Below are positions 37,315-45,781 of a stretch of 64,000 nt of DNA, one piece after another. The DNA is taken from contig JANCYW010000018.1 of the NCBI GenBank assembly GCA_026184775.1, forward strand, positions 62,001 through 126,000, read 5' to 3'. A program made the translations under genes and the position numbers. Under the pieces are notes generated by a model that was given only the letters and a program-made list of their open reading frames with translations, was not told the DNA's origin and ran no database searches. Source of the stretch: Cyanidium caldarium. Lineage: Eukaryota; Rhodophyta; Bangiophyceae; Cyanidiales; Cyanidiaceae. How positions within the stretch are numbered: position 1 is the stretch's first letter; each line of letters opens with the position of its first letter.

Positions 37315-37728
37315 GAAACTCTCGTGTAGGTAGACGTTGGGCGAGGTGCGCGGTGTCGAGGTGCCACGGGGTGCATCGCCTCAGGCCGCTGTGGTTTGCT
37401 GTGAAGGCTGTTCAGAGAAATTCGGTTCCTAATGTTGCAGAGTGCGGTGCTCGCACGACAGACTCGCTGTTCGGCGCGGGGTATGACAGGCGTGCACGAC
37501 GAACTCGTTCAGTGACTGCCAGGTGGTGCTGACCACGGAATATGCGTTGTGTCCGCCGGGAGCTCATGGAAGGCGAGTTCGCGGCAAAAACACGCAGGGG
37601 CGTCGGACAGGCCAGTAAGATCGCGCCGAGGGGCGTTTCCACAGAGAGGGCTCGGAAAGAATGCGGTGAGGATCATGTGCCGAACACGAAGGGAGTGAGC
37701 TGATCATCGAGTTCCCATCTTGCAGGGT
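37315..37728. other. intergenic stretch, no gene seen
   Basis: About 410 bp between the presumed 5' end of the Fanzor relic and a small ORF. Contains only short frames. It may include eroded flank of the inserted element; no inverted repeat or target-site duplication was visible. Confidence 0.4.
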
Positions 37729-37917
37729 ATGACACAGCGAACCGTGCCACTGCGAGGCGGGCTGGTGTTTTGTGCCCTGGTGTCTGCGGCGTCGGCCTGG
37801 TACGGCTACGTTGCCGGTCGGGAGATGGCCCGCAGAGAGCTGGGTGCAGTAGTGCTGCGGTTGCGCGATGAGTTGCAGCAAGAGCGACAGCAGAACGAGC
37901 GCGTACTGAGGTCGTGA
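37729..37917 (+). CDS. small putative single-span membrane protein with coiled coil
   Basis: A 62-residue frame from the ATG at 37729. It has a basic N-terminus (MTQRTVPLRG), one hydrophobic helix (GLVFCALVSAASAWYGYVAG), then a highly charged amphipathic helix (REMARRELGAVVLRLRDELQQERQQNERVL) ending at a stop. This N-in, membrane helix, coiled-coil layout is common among small mitochondrial inner-membrane or assembly proteins, and the composition is more protein-like than the surrounding shadow frames. I do not recognise a family. It lies about 310 bp upstream of the Old Yellow Enzyme gene on the same strand. Chance ORFs of this length are common in GC-rich DNA, so it remains a candidate. Confidence 0.4.
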   Translation: MTQRTVPLRGGLVFCALVSAASAWYGYVAGREMARRELGAVVLRLRDELQQERQQNERVLRS

Positions 37918-38229
37918 ACACGAGTAGAGCGGGCGAGCGACTGCAGGGCGAAGTGTGTGGCGTCAAACATGCCGTCGGCACGGAAGACTCGTCGAGTGCA
38001 CGCGCCTACTGCGGTGTCTCTGCCGACTGCGCAGTAGGCGTTTTTAGAGGCGCCCTCACCCGTCACGCTCGACAGCTGAAACGGTTTGCAGGCCCAGGCG
38101 ATCTGGGCACCCGCGCTGTTCCAGAAGTGTCGCGTCGACATCGGGGCGACGCGACGAAACGCTGTTGGCCTTGTCGTTCGGTGTCGATCAATCGAGTTCA
38201 CCGTGCACTGCGTCACCCTCAGCAACAGC

Positions 38230-39384
38230 ATGGACGGTGAGAATCTAAAGTTGCTCGAGAGTTATCAGTTGGGCGATCTGCGGTTGCCCAACCGGATGGT
38301 GTTGGCGCCGCTGACGCGTATGCGAGCGGGCAAGAACTTCATTCCGGGGCCGTTAAATGCGCTCTATTATGCTCAGCGAGCCAGCGCAGCGTTTATCATC
38401 ACCGAGGCGACCCAGATCTCCCAAGAGGGTATGGGCTATGCGGACACGCCCGGAATATACACCGAAGAGCAGGTTCGCGGTTGGCGGCTGGTGACCGAGT
38501 CAGTGCACCGGAACGGCGGGCGCATTTTCTGCCAGCTGTGGCACGTGGGACGGGTTTCGCACCCATCACTGCAGCCGGGCAACCAGCTGCCGGTGGCGCC
38601 GAGTGCGATAGCCCCGGAAGGTGAAGCCGTCACCTATCAGGGTATGCAGCCATTTGTGACCCCGCGGGCGTTGCGGACCGACGAAATCCCACGCATCGTG
38701 GAGGATTATCGACGCGCCGCGGAGAATGCAATGCGCGCCGGCTTTGACGGCATCGAGATACACAGCGCCAACGGCTATCTGCTGAACGAGTTTTTGGAGG
38801 ATGGCAGCAACCGCCGCACCGACGCATACGGCGGTTCCATCGAAAATCGGGCGCGCATCGTGTTCGAGGTGCTGCAGGCGGTGTGCACCGTGTGGCCATC
38901 AAATCGAGTGGGCATTCGACTGTCGCCCGACAGTGAGTTTATGAGCATGCACGACTCGGACCGTCCTGCGCTATACCGCTACGTGGTATCGCAATTGAAC
39001 GGGTACGGTTTGGCGTATGTGCACCTCATCGAGCCGCGCATCAAGGGCAACATCGACAGCGAATCGAACTCGGAGCTGACGGTGAGCTTCTTTCGGCCGC
39101 TCTTCCACGGCACCATCATCACCGCCGGTGGATACAAGCGGGATGATGGCGAGCAGTGTCTGCGGCGCGGCGAGGCGGACTTGGTCGCCTACGGCCGTCT
39201 GTTTCTGGCTAACCCGGATTTGCCCAAACGTTTCTCAGCGGGACTGGCGCTGAACCACTACGACCGCAGCACGTTTTACGGCGGCTCCGAAAAGGGCTAC
39301 ACGGACTATCCGTTCGTGGACGATGAGGACCGCAAGGCGGCCGAGCGCGCGCTCGCCGCCGCCCGCGACGCTTTGAACATGTAG
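38230..39384 (+). CDS. Old Yellow Enzyme family ene-reductase (NemA/OPR-like)
   Basis: FMN- and NAD(P)H-dependent flavoprotein that reduces activated C=C bonds, such as N-ethylmaleimide, enones, or 12-oxophytodienoate in plants. 384 residues from the ATG at 38230, where the family start begins (LLESYQLGDLRLPNRMVLAPLTRMRA); a 48-codon upstream extension lacks a good start. Substrate-binding His and Asn are in FDGIEIHSANGYLLNEFLEDGSNRRTDAYGGSIENR, and the FMN-phosphate loop is TAGGYKRDDGE ... DLVAYGRLFLANPDLPKR. The C-terminal DRSTFYGGSEKGYTDYPF matches bacterial NemA and plant OPR class I enzymes. No transit peptide is obvious, so it is probably cytosolic. The very bacterial-like sequence leaves open an ancient horizontal origin. 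Confidence 0.93.
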   Translation: MDGENLKLLESYQLGDLRLPNRMVLAPLTRMRAGKNFIPGPLNALYYAQRASAAFIITEATQISQEGMGYADTPGIYTEEQVRGWRLVTESVHRNGGRIFCQLWHVGRVSHPSLQPGNQLPVAPSAIAPEGEAVTYQGMQPFVTPRALRTDEIPRIVEDYRRAAENAMRAGFDGIEIHSANGYLLNEFLEDGSNRRTDAYGGSIENRARIVFEVLQAVCTVWPSNRVGIRLSPDSEFMSMHDSDRPALYRYVVSQLNGYGLAYVHLIEPRIKGNIDSESNSELTVSFFRPLFHGTIITAGGYKRDDGEQCLRRGEADLVAYGRLFLANPDLPKRFSAGLALNHYDRSTFYGGSEKGYTDYPFVDDEDRKAAERALAAARDALNM

Positions 39385-39481
39385 ACGGACGTAGCGTATC
39401 TCCGAAAGTGTTGTAAAGTAAGGTGAGACAGCATGGGGAACGCCCGCAAACACCATTTTACTCTGCGCTGCAATACAACTC

Positions 39482-41338
39482 TCACACTCCCGCCACCGCA
39501 TCCGACAACTCACTGGAGCCGGTGGTCGTCTCCAACGTCTCGTCATCGGTACCCCACTCCGAACTCGACTCCACCCCATGCAGAGCACGCCTCCGTCGCA
39601 GGCCGGCGCGCGCCTCCTCAAACTCCAACGCGTTGTGGGTGGCCGGCGACGCCTGCCCGCCGTTCTCCACCCGCATGTCCTGATAACGCTCGGCGGCGGC
39701 CTCGAAGGCGTCCAGCCAGGCCTTGGTGCTCTCGCCGCTCAGAAAGAGACAGCGGCACACCCGGAACGAGCGCCGATTCCGCAGCTCCTGCACGTGCAGT
39801 CGGCTCAGCGGCGCCAACCAGGCCACCGCATAGGACGGTGCCTTGTCTCCCGCCGCGCCGTTACCATGAATCGACGATGTCGGTCGCAACAACGCCAGCG
39901 CGTCGTTGAACAGCACCAGCTGACCGCGGCGGCTCTGCCGGGCCTTCGCGCCGCCCGCCTCCTCCGCATACTCCAAATGCTCTGCGCGCACCACCCGACG
40001 CCCGTTGCGTAGGATGCGCGCATCGAAACCGCAGGCGGCCGCCAGGTCGGCCAGCGCGCGGCTCTGCTCCGCCGCTTCCTGCCGTCGGTTGGCCAGCTCC
40101 ACAATCTCGCACAGGCGCCGCTCCGCCTCGCACAACGTCGGGTAGCAGGCGCGCCCGCCACACTCCACCATAATCTGCTTCAGCAGCAGGCCGTAGCGGG
40201 TCAGCCGTTGCACCGGTTTGATAAAGAACGAACCCAGCCGTTCGCCGCGACACATATCGGAGGCCTCGCAGCGGGCCACAAAGTCGCGCAACGCGGCATC
40301 CTCCCGCAGGCAGCGCTCCAGATACTCGCTGCGCTCCACGAAATTCAGACAGTACTCGGAGTAGAGGTGGAAGAGGAACGCCTTGGATTGGAACACCCGT
40401 CCGATGTCGTCCAACGCCAGCACGGGCGGCATGCGCGCGGCCGGCTCGGTGCTGCGCCAGGAGTAGGCGCGCCAGCCCTGCAGCCGCCGCCGCAACTCTT
40501 GCAGCAGCGAGGCGTTGATCTGCAGCAGCACCTCGGTGTTGGAGAACGTGTCCGCGATGAATTGCGAGGGCAGGTGCGGCAGGATGCCCACTTTGGCGGC
40601 ATCGCGCAGCGGTTGAATAAAGGCGCGCACCATGGTGTGCAGGTCGCGCACGTAAGCGGCTTCGGTGTCGACCAGTTCGCGCACCGCCAACACGTAGCGA
40701 GCGCTGAGGCCGCTCAGCGCCGCTTTGGTGGTGTACAATTGCTTCTCCCAATCGAACAGCGCCTGCAGAGTGCGGGCCTGCGGCAGAGACGGTGACGATG
40801 ATAGTGTGGCGACGGCAGCAACTGGGTGAGCGGGAAGGTGCTGTCGGGGACGTTCCGACGGGGCAGGCGCCGTGGCCGCTCGCAATCGCACCACATAGGT
40901 CGGCGCATCGGAGTTGCCGCCAAGCGTTCCCGGCAGCTCACAAAACACACCTACCTCCAAGGTGGCGCTGGCTTCGTCCACCGCCGGCGAGCAGATGCCC
41001 ACGTCGAATACATACGCCGGTAGCCACAAACTCGCCGCCGGGTACAGCAACAGGTAGGCGCCGACCGTCCCGCCGACCCACGGCGACTCGCCGCCAGGCG
41101 GTCCCTCAGGCACCTCCAGATGGCACGTCACCAGCTCCACCCGCATATTCTGCCAAGTTCGAGAGGACGATTCCTCGGGCATGGAAAGGTTGGTGCCGGC
41201 GACGGGTGGTCTGCTTCCCGCCGGGACCACCCGTGTCGGGCTCGCGGTCACCGTCTCGGCATCACTGGGGGTCTTTTGCACCGCCACCGATAACACCGCC
41301 GCCCGCACCAATCGTTGCAACACCCCTGCCGCAGTCAT
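39482..41338 (-). CDS. Dbl-homology RhoGEF (DH-PH)
   Basis: Guanine-nucleotide exchange factor for Rho/Rac-type GTPases. 618 residues from the ATG at 41338. The N-terminal 200 residues are of unknown type, with beta-rich stretches that might form a C2-like fold (weak). The DH domain spans about 213-425: CR1 VRELVDTEAAYVRDLHTMV, CR2 with FLFHLYSEYC, and CR3 FFIKPVQRLTRYGLLLKQIM. A PH-like domain follows at about 446-552 (GQLVLFNDALALLRP ... SFRVCRCLFLSGESTKAWLDAFEAA). DH-type GEFs are widespread in animals, fungi and amoebae but almost absent from land plants, which use PRONE GEFs. It converges with the Old Yellow Enzyme gene, 97 bp apart. Confidence 0.88.
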   Translation of the reverse strand: MTAAGVLQRLVRAAVLSVAVQKTPSDAETVTASPTRVVPAGSRPPVAGTNLSMPEESSSRTWQNMRVELVTCHLEVPEGPPGGESPWVGGTVGAYLLLYPAASLWLPAYVFDVGICSPAVDEASATLEVGVFCELPGTLGGNSDAPTYVVRLRAATAPAPSERPRQHLPAHPVAAVATLSSSPSLPQARTLQALFDWEKQLYTTKAALSGLSARYVLAVRELVDTEAAYVRDLHTMVRAFIQPLRDAAKVGILPHLPSQFIADTFSNTEVLLQINASLLQELRRRLQGWRAYSWRSTEPAARMPPVLALDDIGRVFQSKAFLFHLYSEYCLNFVERSEYLERCLREDAALRDFVARCEASDMCRGERLGSFFIKPVQRLTRYGLLLKQIMVECGGRACYPTLCEAERRLCEIVELANRRQEAAEQSRALADLAAACGFDARILRNGRRVVRAEHLEYAEEAGGAKARQSRRGQLVLFNDALALLRPTSSIHGNGAAGDKAPSYAVAWLAPLSRLHVQELRNRRSFRVCRCLFLSGESTKAWLDAFEAAAERYQDMRVENGGQASPATHNALEFEEARAGLRRRRALHGVESSSEWGTDDETLETTTGSSELSDAVAGV

Positions 41339-41523
41339 ATTATGTTGTTTGCGGCAGTACAGACGGAGGAAGGGGTTATTTCAGCGGAGTAGGCGGCTCC
41401 CGGGCACTCCCATCCCGTTTGAACGAGAAACGCGCGAGCGATCCGCGCCGCCCGTCCGCTGCCGGTTTTACCTTCATCGCCTGGTAGCGACTGCGGAGAC
41501 CGGGAGAGAGGGAGAGCGCTCCG

Positions 41524-42279
41524 ATGAGCCCGGCAGGGGAGGTGAGGGAGGAGGAGAGGCAAGAACGAGAACCGGCAGGTAGTCACGTGGATGATGAAAT
41601 GGAGGAGCGCGACGTCGAGACGAGAAAATCTGGTGACTCCGGCGACGAACTGGGGCAGCGAGGCGAGGCGACGATGGACGCCGTGGCAAGCAACTCGGGC
41701 AACTCGGAAACGTCTCCGGCAGAGCGCGGAGAGTGGTTTACAGGCGTGTCGGTCGCCGAGCGAAGACGGGCGCTGGAGCGGAACTTGTTGGCGGTCGGCG
41801 GTGCGACGCCGCCGCGCCCGTCCGAGGAGCGTCGATTGCCCGCGGCGGGCGCCGTGGGGCTGCCCGGGTTGATGCAGTCGTCCTTGACCGGGAGACGACC
41901 GGAGGGTGAAGCGCCCCGGCGGTATTATATGCCGCGCGTGCATACCGTGGAGGGTGCGGAGGAGGAGTCACACGATATGCAGGAGGTGCTGGCTGGCGGG
42001 ACGAGCGTACAGCGGCCGCGTCAGTATATCGAACAGGGGGCGTCACCGATACGTCTACCGGGCATGTCAGGCAAGAGCCGAGCGGGTGTAGCGCGGGAGC
42101 GCGCGGTGCTGCCCGAGTTGCGCACCGCCATCGAGCGGCGGCGGCAGCGATATGTGGCGGAGGAGGAGGAGGAGGAGGATGCGGTGGCGGCGTGGCCGTC
42201 TCGATCATCACCGCCGGAGGTATCGGAGGGTGAATCGCGACACGAGGATGGCGCACACTCGCCGGAGCGAGCATCCTAA
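41524..42279 (+). CDS. acidic, mostly disordered protein of unknown function
   Basis: 251 residues from the ATG at 41524. Rich in Glu, Arg, Ser and Pro, with an acidic Asp/Glu/Arg-rich start (EVREEERQEREPAG) and a run of six Glu near residue 215 (AEEEEEED, GAG/GAA repeats at about 42160-42180). One helical segment, SVAERRRALERNLLAVGG, is more ordered. There is no domain I recognise. It diverges from the RhoGEF gene (starts 185 bp apart), and a plus-strand AATAAA sits at 42415-42420, about 135 bp past the stop. Both position and codon use look like a real gene, but no function can be offered. Confidence 0.55.
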   Translation: MSPAGEVREEERQEREPAGSHVDDEMEERDVETRKSGDSGDELGQRGEATMDAVASNSGNSETSPAERGEWFTGVSVAERRRALERNLLAVGGATPPRPSEERRLPAAGAVGLPGLMQSSLTGRRPEGEAPRRYYMPRVHTVEGAEEESHDMQEVLAGGTSVQRPRQYIEQGASPIRLPGMSGKSRAGVARERAVLPELRTAIERRRQRYVAEEEEEEDAVAAWPSRSSPPEVSEGESRHEDGAHSPERAS

Positions 42280-42414
42280 TGGATGCGCCGCTGGAGCCGT
42301 CAACGGCGCATGGACGTGCGTTTGGGAGCCGGCTCGTCCATTGTGATTTACCTAGCAGTAGGACGTACATGTACCTATCGGTTCGGGGTGGAGGCTCGCC
42401 GGCGATCCCGTACA

Positions 42415-42420
42415 AATAAA
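42415..42420 (+). promoter_or_regulatory. possible poly(A) signal
   Basis: A canonical AATAAA about 135 bp after the stop of the acidic-protein gene ending at 42279. Such hexamers are rare in this GC-rich sequence, which makes it worth noting, but use is unproven. Confidence 0.3.
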
Positions 42421-42510
42421 TAGAGGTACATCTCGTGAGATGACAGCCGGCACTGCCTCCGCCGCCACGCCCATACGCCGCGCCTACGGCTGGGTGTACC
42501 GCGGTTCATC

Positions 42511-45408
42511 CTAGGGCTGGCGCAGCACCAATTCCACCGGCTCGCCATCCAGACAGCGCAGGTTACCGACGGGCAACGTCGCCTCCGAATTCCTATCGCC
42601 GCCTCGCAGATACGCGTACCGCAGTGCGTCGTGACTGAAAGCCGCGTATACGCGGGCGGCATCGGCGAATAGACTCACCGCCGGCCGTATCGCCGGCGAT
42701 TCTGTTGATGCGGCCGTGGCAGCAAGACGCAGCGGCCACTCGCGCTGCTCGCGAAACGTTTCGGCCGCCCAGGTGGAGGCATCGGCGACCGGCATCACCT
42801 CCACGCCATCCACCGCAAAGCGCACGCCACCTCCGGCAGCCCGCCACACTCCGATCACCGCTCCGTCCCGCACGACGGGCAGCGGCCGCTCCTCCGCGAC
42901 GCTCTCACCCCACCGCACCGGGGTCCACTCCACCCGCCCCGTCTGTGGTTCGCTGCACACCACGTATCCGCCGGTGTGCAGGCCGATGCCGTGTGCCGCG
43001 CTACCCAACAAGGCGTTGGCGGTGAACGCCGCCTCCTCCATCAGGCCGACGCACACGGCGGCGCGTTCAGGGTGCGACGAGCACGTCTTGCTCGGTCGCA
43101 GAATCATACTGGTGATCAGTGGCCGCCGGGCGCTGTTGACGGTGCTCTCCAGCGCCTCCGATGCATCCGATCGCGGCGCAAACACCACCTCAAAGTACGA
43201 TCCGGGCGACGTCGCCAACACCGCCATCACCGTGCGATACAGCCCGCCGTATTGCGGGCGCAACTGTGCACACTGGTTCGCATTGCTCAACGCGATATCC
43301 TCATGGCAGTGGAGCGGGTCGAATCCGAACGTGAGCGGGCTGAACTCGCCGCGCACGGCGTACTGCAACTCGAACGCCGGTTGTTGCGACGTCGATAACG
43401 CCGTAGCCGAGTTGCGGCGGTAGATGGGCCAGCCGTCCGAGTCGCCGGCGCCCGCCGACGCGCCTCCCTCGTCGACGCGCCGCGCATCCGCATCTCTCAT
43501 TTCTCCGTCGGAGGCGGCCGCGCGCCCAGTCTTTTGCTCCAGCGACGCCGCCACCACCCCCTGCGGCGAGACGCTTGCGCCCTGCGCCAACTGCGCATGC
43601 TGCAGCCGGATCTCGCTCAGTGAACTCACCCGCGACATGGCGCCCTCGGGAATGATATCGTCGCCATCGTGGCCGACCACGTGCCGACGCCCGCGTTGTG
43701 AGTCGCTACGTGACCCCGAAACAGCTGAGGTCTGTTTGGTGGACATCTCCTCAAAGCTGGTCGTGATCATTCCGGTGTCGGTTCCGCTGCCGCCTTCCGC
43801 AGCGGTCTCAACCTGATGCATGGACGAGACGGCGCTGGCGGCGGCCACGGTCACCAAGTCCATCACATGTGAATTATCGTGCTCAGAGAGGTCGCGCGGG
43901 ACGTCCGGCTCTGACGCCGAGCCGTGAACCGCCGAATCGACATTCAGTGGCGTCGCGCCATCCCCAGGAGCTTCGGAGGGTGCCGCGTCCGCTCCTACCG
44001 TCGACCGCGGCATCTCCGCCGCTGACGAAGATGACGGCTCCAGCCCCATGGTGTCCGACGAGCGAGGCCGCGCGCACCGCTGCCACCGCCACACCGATTG
44101 CTGACGCGGCGCGCGCGCTTTCATCAACAGTTCGCGGGCGTCCGGCGCCACCGTCACCACAAATGGCGAGTCGTCCATGTCGTGATACATAAAAGTCTTG
44201 GAGAATTCCGGCGTCACCTCGTTGTTACTGGCATTGTCCAGCAAACTGTGCGACGACGGGCGACTGCCCTGTTCGAGGTCATTGCCGGAATGCATTCGGG
44301 ACGATGTGTTCGGGGCGGCCTCGGCACCGTCACGTGAGGCATCGCAGCGCCCATCCGTCTCCGTCACATGCAGCGCGGGCGCCGCCGCCGCCGGCATTCG
44401 CACCGCCTCCATACGCCGTCGCTGCGAGCCGCCACTGCCGGCAGCATGAGCGCCATCGCTCCGTCGGCGCCCATCCGACGCGCTTGCCTGTGGCCCTCGC
44501 CGGGCGGAGGCGCGCGCGCTGCCGTTGCGGCGCTTCTCTCGATACTCCAGCGCCACGCCAGTGCTCCGTTTGAGCTCAATTTTGGTGTTCGGGGTGAAGA
44601 AACCCATCAGCGCATTGCGTCTGACCCAATCCGTGCTACGATCTGCGGCCGCGCCCGCAGACCCTCTCATGTTGGCCTCGCTGCCGTCGGCGCCGCCGCC
44701 GCTCTCGCTCTTGCGAGCCATAGCTTCCCGCAAAATGCGCGCACAGAAACAGCTCTCTTCACCACACGCCTCCACCGCCACCGTCAGCGTGTTGTTGATG
44801 ATGCCGCGCTCGTCCAGCACCGACGGCTGGTCGGGCGCATGCCGCCACACCCCGTCCACCACGAACTTGTACTGGTGCTTGCCGGCCGGCAGGGCTATCG
44901 TGCACGCCCACACGCGCGTATCGTCCGGATCCCGTCGCAGCGGAATGCTGTCCGACCAGTGGGCAAACGAGCCCGTCACGAAAACCGACGACGGCGCCGG
45001 TGCTCCGTACTGCCGCCAACAAAACGTCACGTCGGTCACGAAGTAATCCAGCGCATCCGACACGACCTCGAGCGCCACCGCGTTCAGTTTCACAGACGAC
45101 GCTGACGACGCGGCGTCTTTGTCCGTGGTCAGCCCCGACGCTGCAGCCGCTGTCGAAAACGCCGAAAGCGGCACCCCGGCCGGCACCGGCGTCGCGGTGC
45201 GGCCGGCGCCTCGCGCCCGCAGCGCCGGACGCGACCCACTCCGTTGTTGCAGTGGCGCGCCACTGCCCGACCGCCGCGCCTTCCACACCTCAACGTCCCG
45301 CCGTGCCCGCTCGTGCGGCACTGCCCAAAAGCCCGGTGTGGCCGGCGTGCTCGTCGACGGCGCCGCCGACGACCCCAACGACCGCGGCGTCTTCGGGGCC
45401 GCGTTCAT
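42511..45408 (-). CDS. CBM48/AMPK-beta-type glycan-binding protein with C-terminal SPRY domain
   Basis: 965 residues from the ATG at 45408 (63 upstream codons lack an ATG start). Near residues 127-214 lies a CBM48/AMPK-beta-like domain: TFCWRQYGAP ... SSVFVTGSFAHWSDSIPLRRD and GKHQYKFVVDGVWRHAPDQPSVLDERGIINNTLTV. Its two glucan-stacking Trp positions are plausible, so it may bind starch or glycogen. A 450-residue disordered Ser/Arg-rich region follows. Residues about 690-920 look like a SPRY/B30.2 domain: LTFGFDPLHCHEDIALSNANQCAQL, GSYFEVVF, GLHTGGYVVC, GVWRAAGGGVRFAVDG and LFADAARVYAAF. This pairing with a SPRY fold is not one I know for AMPK-beta or the plastid PTST proteins. No transit peptide is clear. 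It converges with the acidic-protein gene, 231 bp apart. Confidence 0.72.
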   Translation of the reverse strand: MNAAPKTPRSLGSSAAPSTSTPATPGFWAVPHERARRDVEVWKARRSGSGAPLQQRSGSRPALRARGAGRTATPVPAGVPLSAFSTAAAASGLTTDKDAASSASSVKLNAVALEVVSDALDYFVTDVTFCWRQYGAPAPSSVFVTGSFAHWSDSIPLRRDPDDTRVWACTIALPAGKHQYKFVVDGVWRHAPDQPSVLDERGIINNTLTVAVEACGEESCFCARILREAMARKSESGGGADGSEANMRGSAGAAADRSTDWVRRNALMGFFTPNTKIELKRSTGVALEYREKRRNGSARASARRGPQASASDGRRRSDGAHAAGSGGSQRRRMEAVRMPAAAAPALHVTETDGRCDASRDGAEAAPNTSSRMHSGNDLEQGSRPSSHSLLDNASNNEVTPEFSKTFMYHDMDDSPFVVTVAPDARELLMKARAPRQQSVWRWQRCARPRSSDTMGLEPSSSSAAEMPRSTVGADAAPSEAPGDGATPLNVDSAVHGSASEPDVPRDLSEHDNSHVMDLVTVAAASAVSSMHQVETAAEGGSGTDTGMITTSFEEMSTKQTSAVSGSRSDSQRGRRHVVGHDGDDIIPEGAMSRVSSLSEIRLQHAQLAQGASVSPQGVVAASLEQKTGRAAASDGEMRDADARRVDEGGASAGAGDSDGWPIYRRNSATALSTSQQPAFELQYAVRGEFSPLTFGFDPLHCHEDIALSNANQCAQLRPQYGGLYRTVMAVLATSPGSYFEVVFAPRSDASEALESTVNSARRPLITSMILRPSKTCSSHPERAAVCVGLMEEAAFTANALLGSAAHGIGLHTGGYVVCSEPQTGRVEWTPVRWGESVAEERPLPVVRDGAVIGVWRAAGGGVRFAVDGVEVMPVADASTWAAETFREQREWPLRLAATAASTESPAIRPAVSLFADAARVYAAFSHDALRYAYLRGGDRNSEATLPVGNLRCLDGEPVELVLRQP

Positions 45409-45781
45409 GACACCCGCTCGCACGACTCGGGCGCCTCGAGCGTCACCCCGAGCCGCCTCCCCACTTCCCCTCACTCTATCTCCCTGTATATCCCGGTGGG
45501 GTGGCGCACTCGACCAATTCCAGTGCCCCAACTTGCCCTGCCGCAATCCGCCGCCAGACGTGTGCCTGCCGCGAAAATTCCGACACGCATACGCCACGCG
45601 CCACCGAACATTTTCGGGTGCGGCGCGGCCATGCGCACGTTCCCGCAGAACCGAACACGGAAGAACCGCACGAGTGAATACGGAGCGAGCGAGCGAGAGG
45701 GAGAGCGAATCGATAGGGAACGATTGACAGCACAGGAAGGCATACCTCTTCCATAATCAGCAGGCACTACCATCGGGAAGT

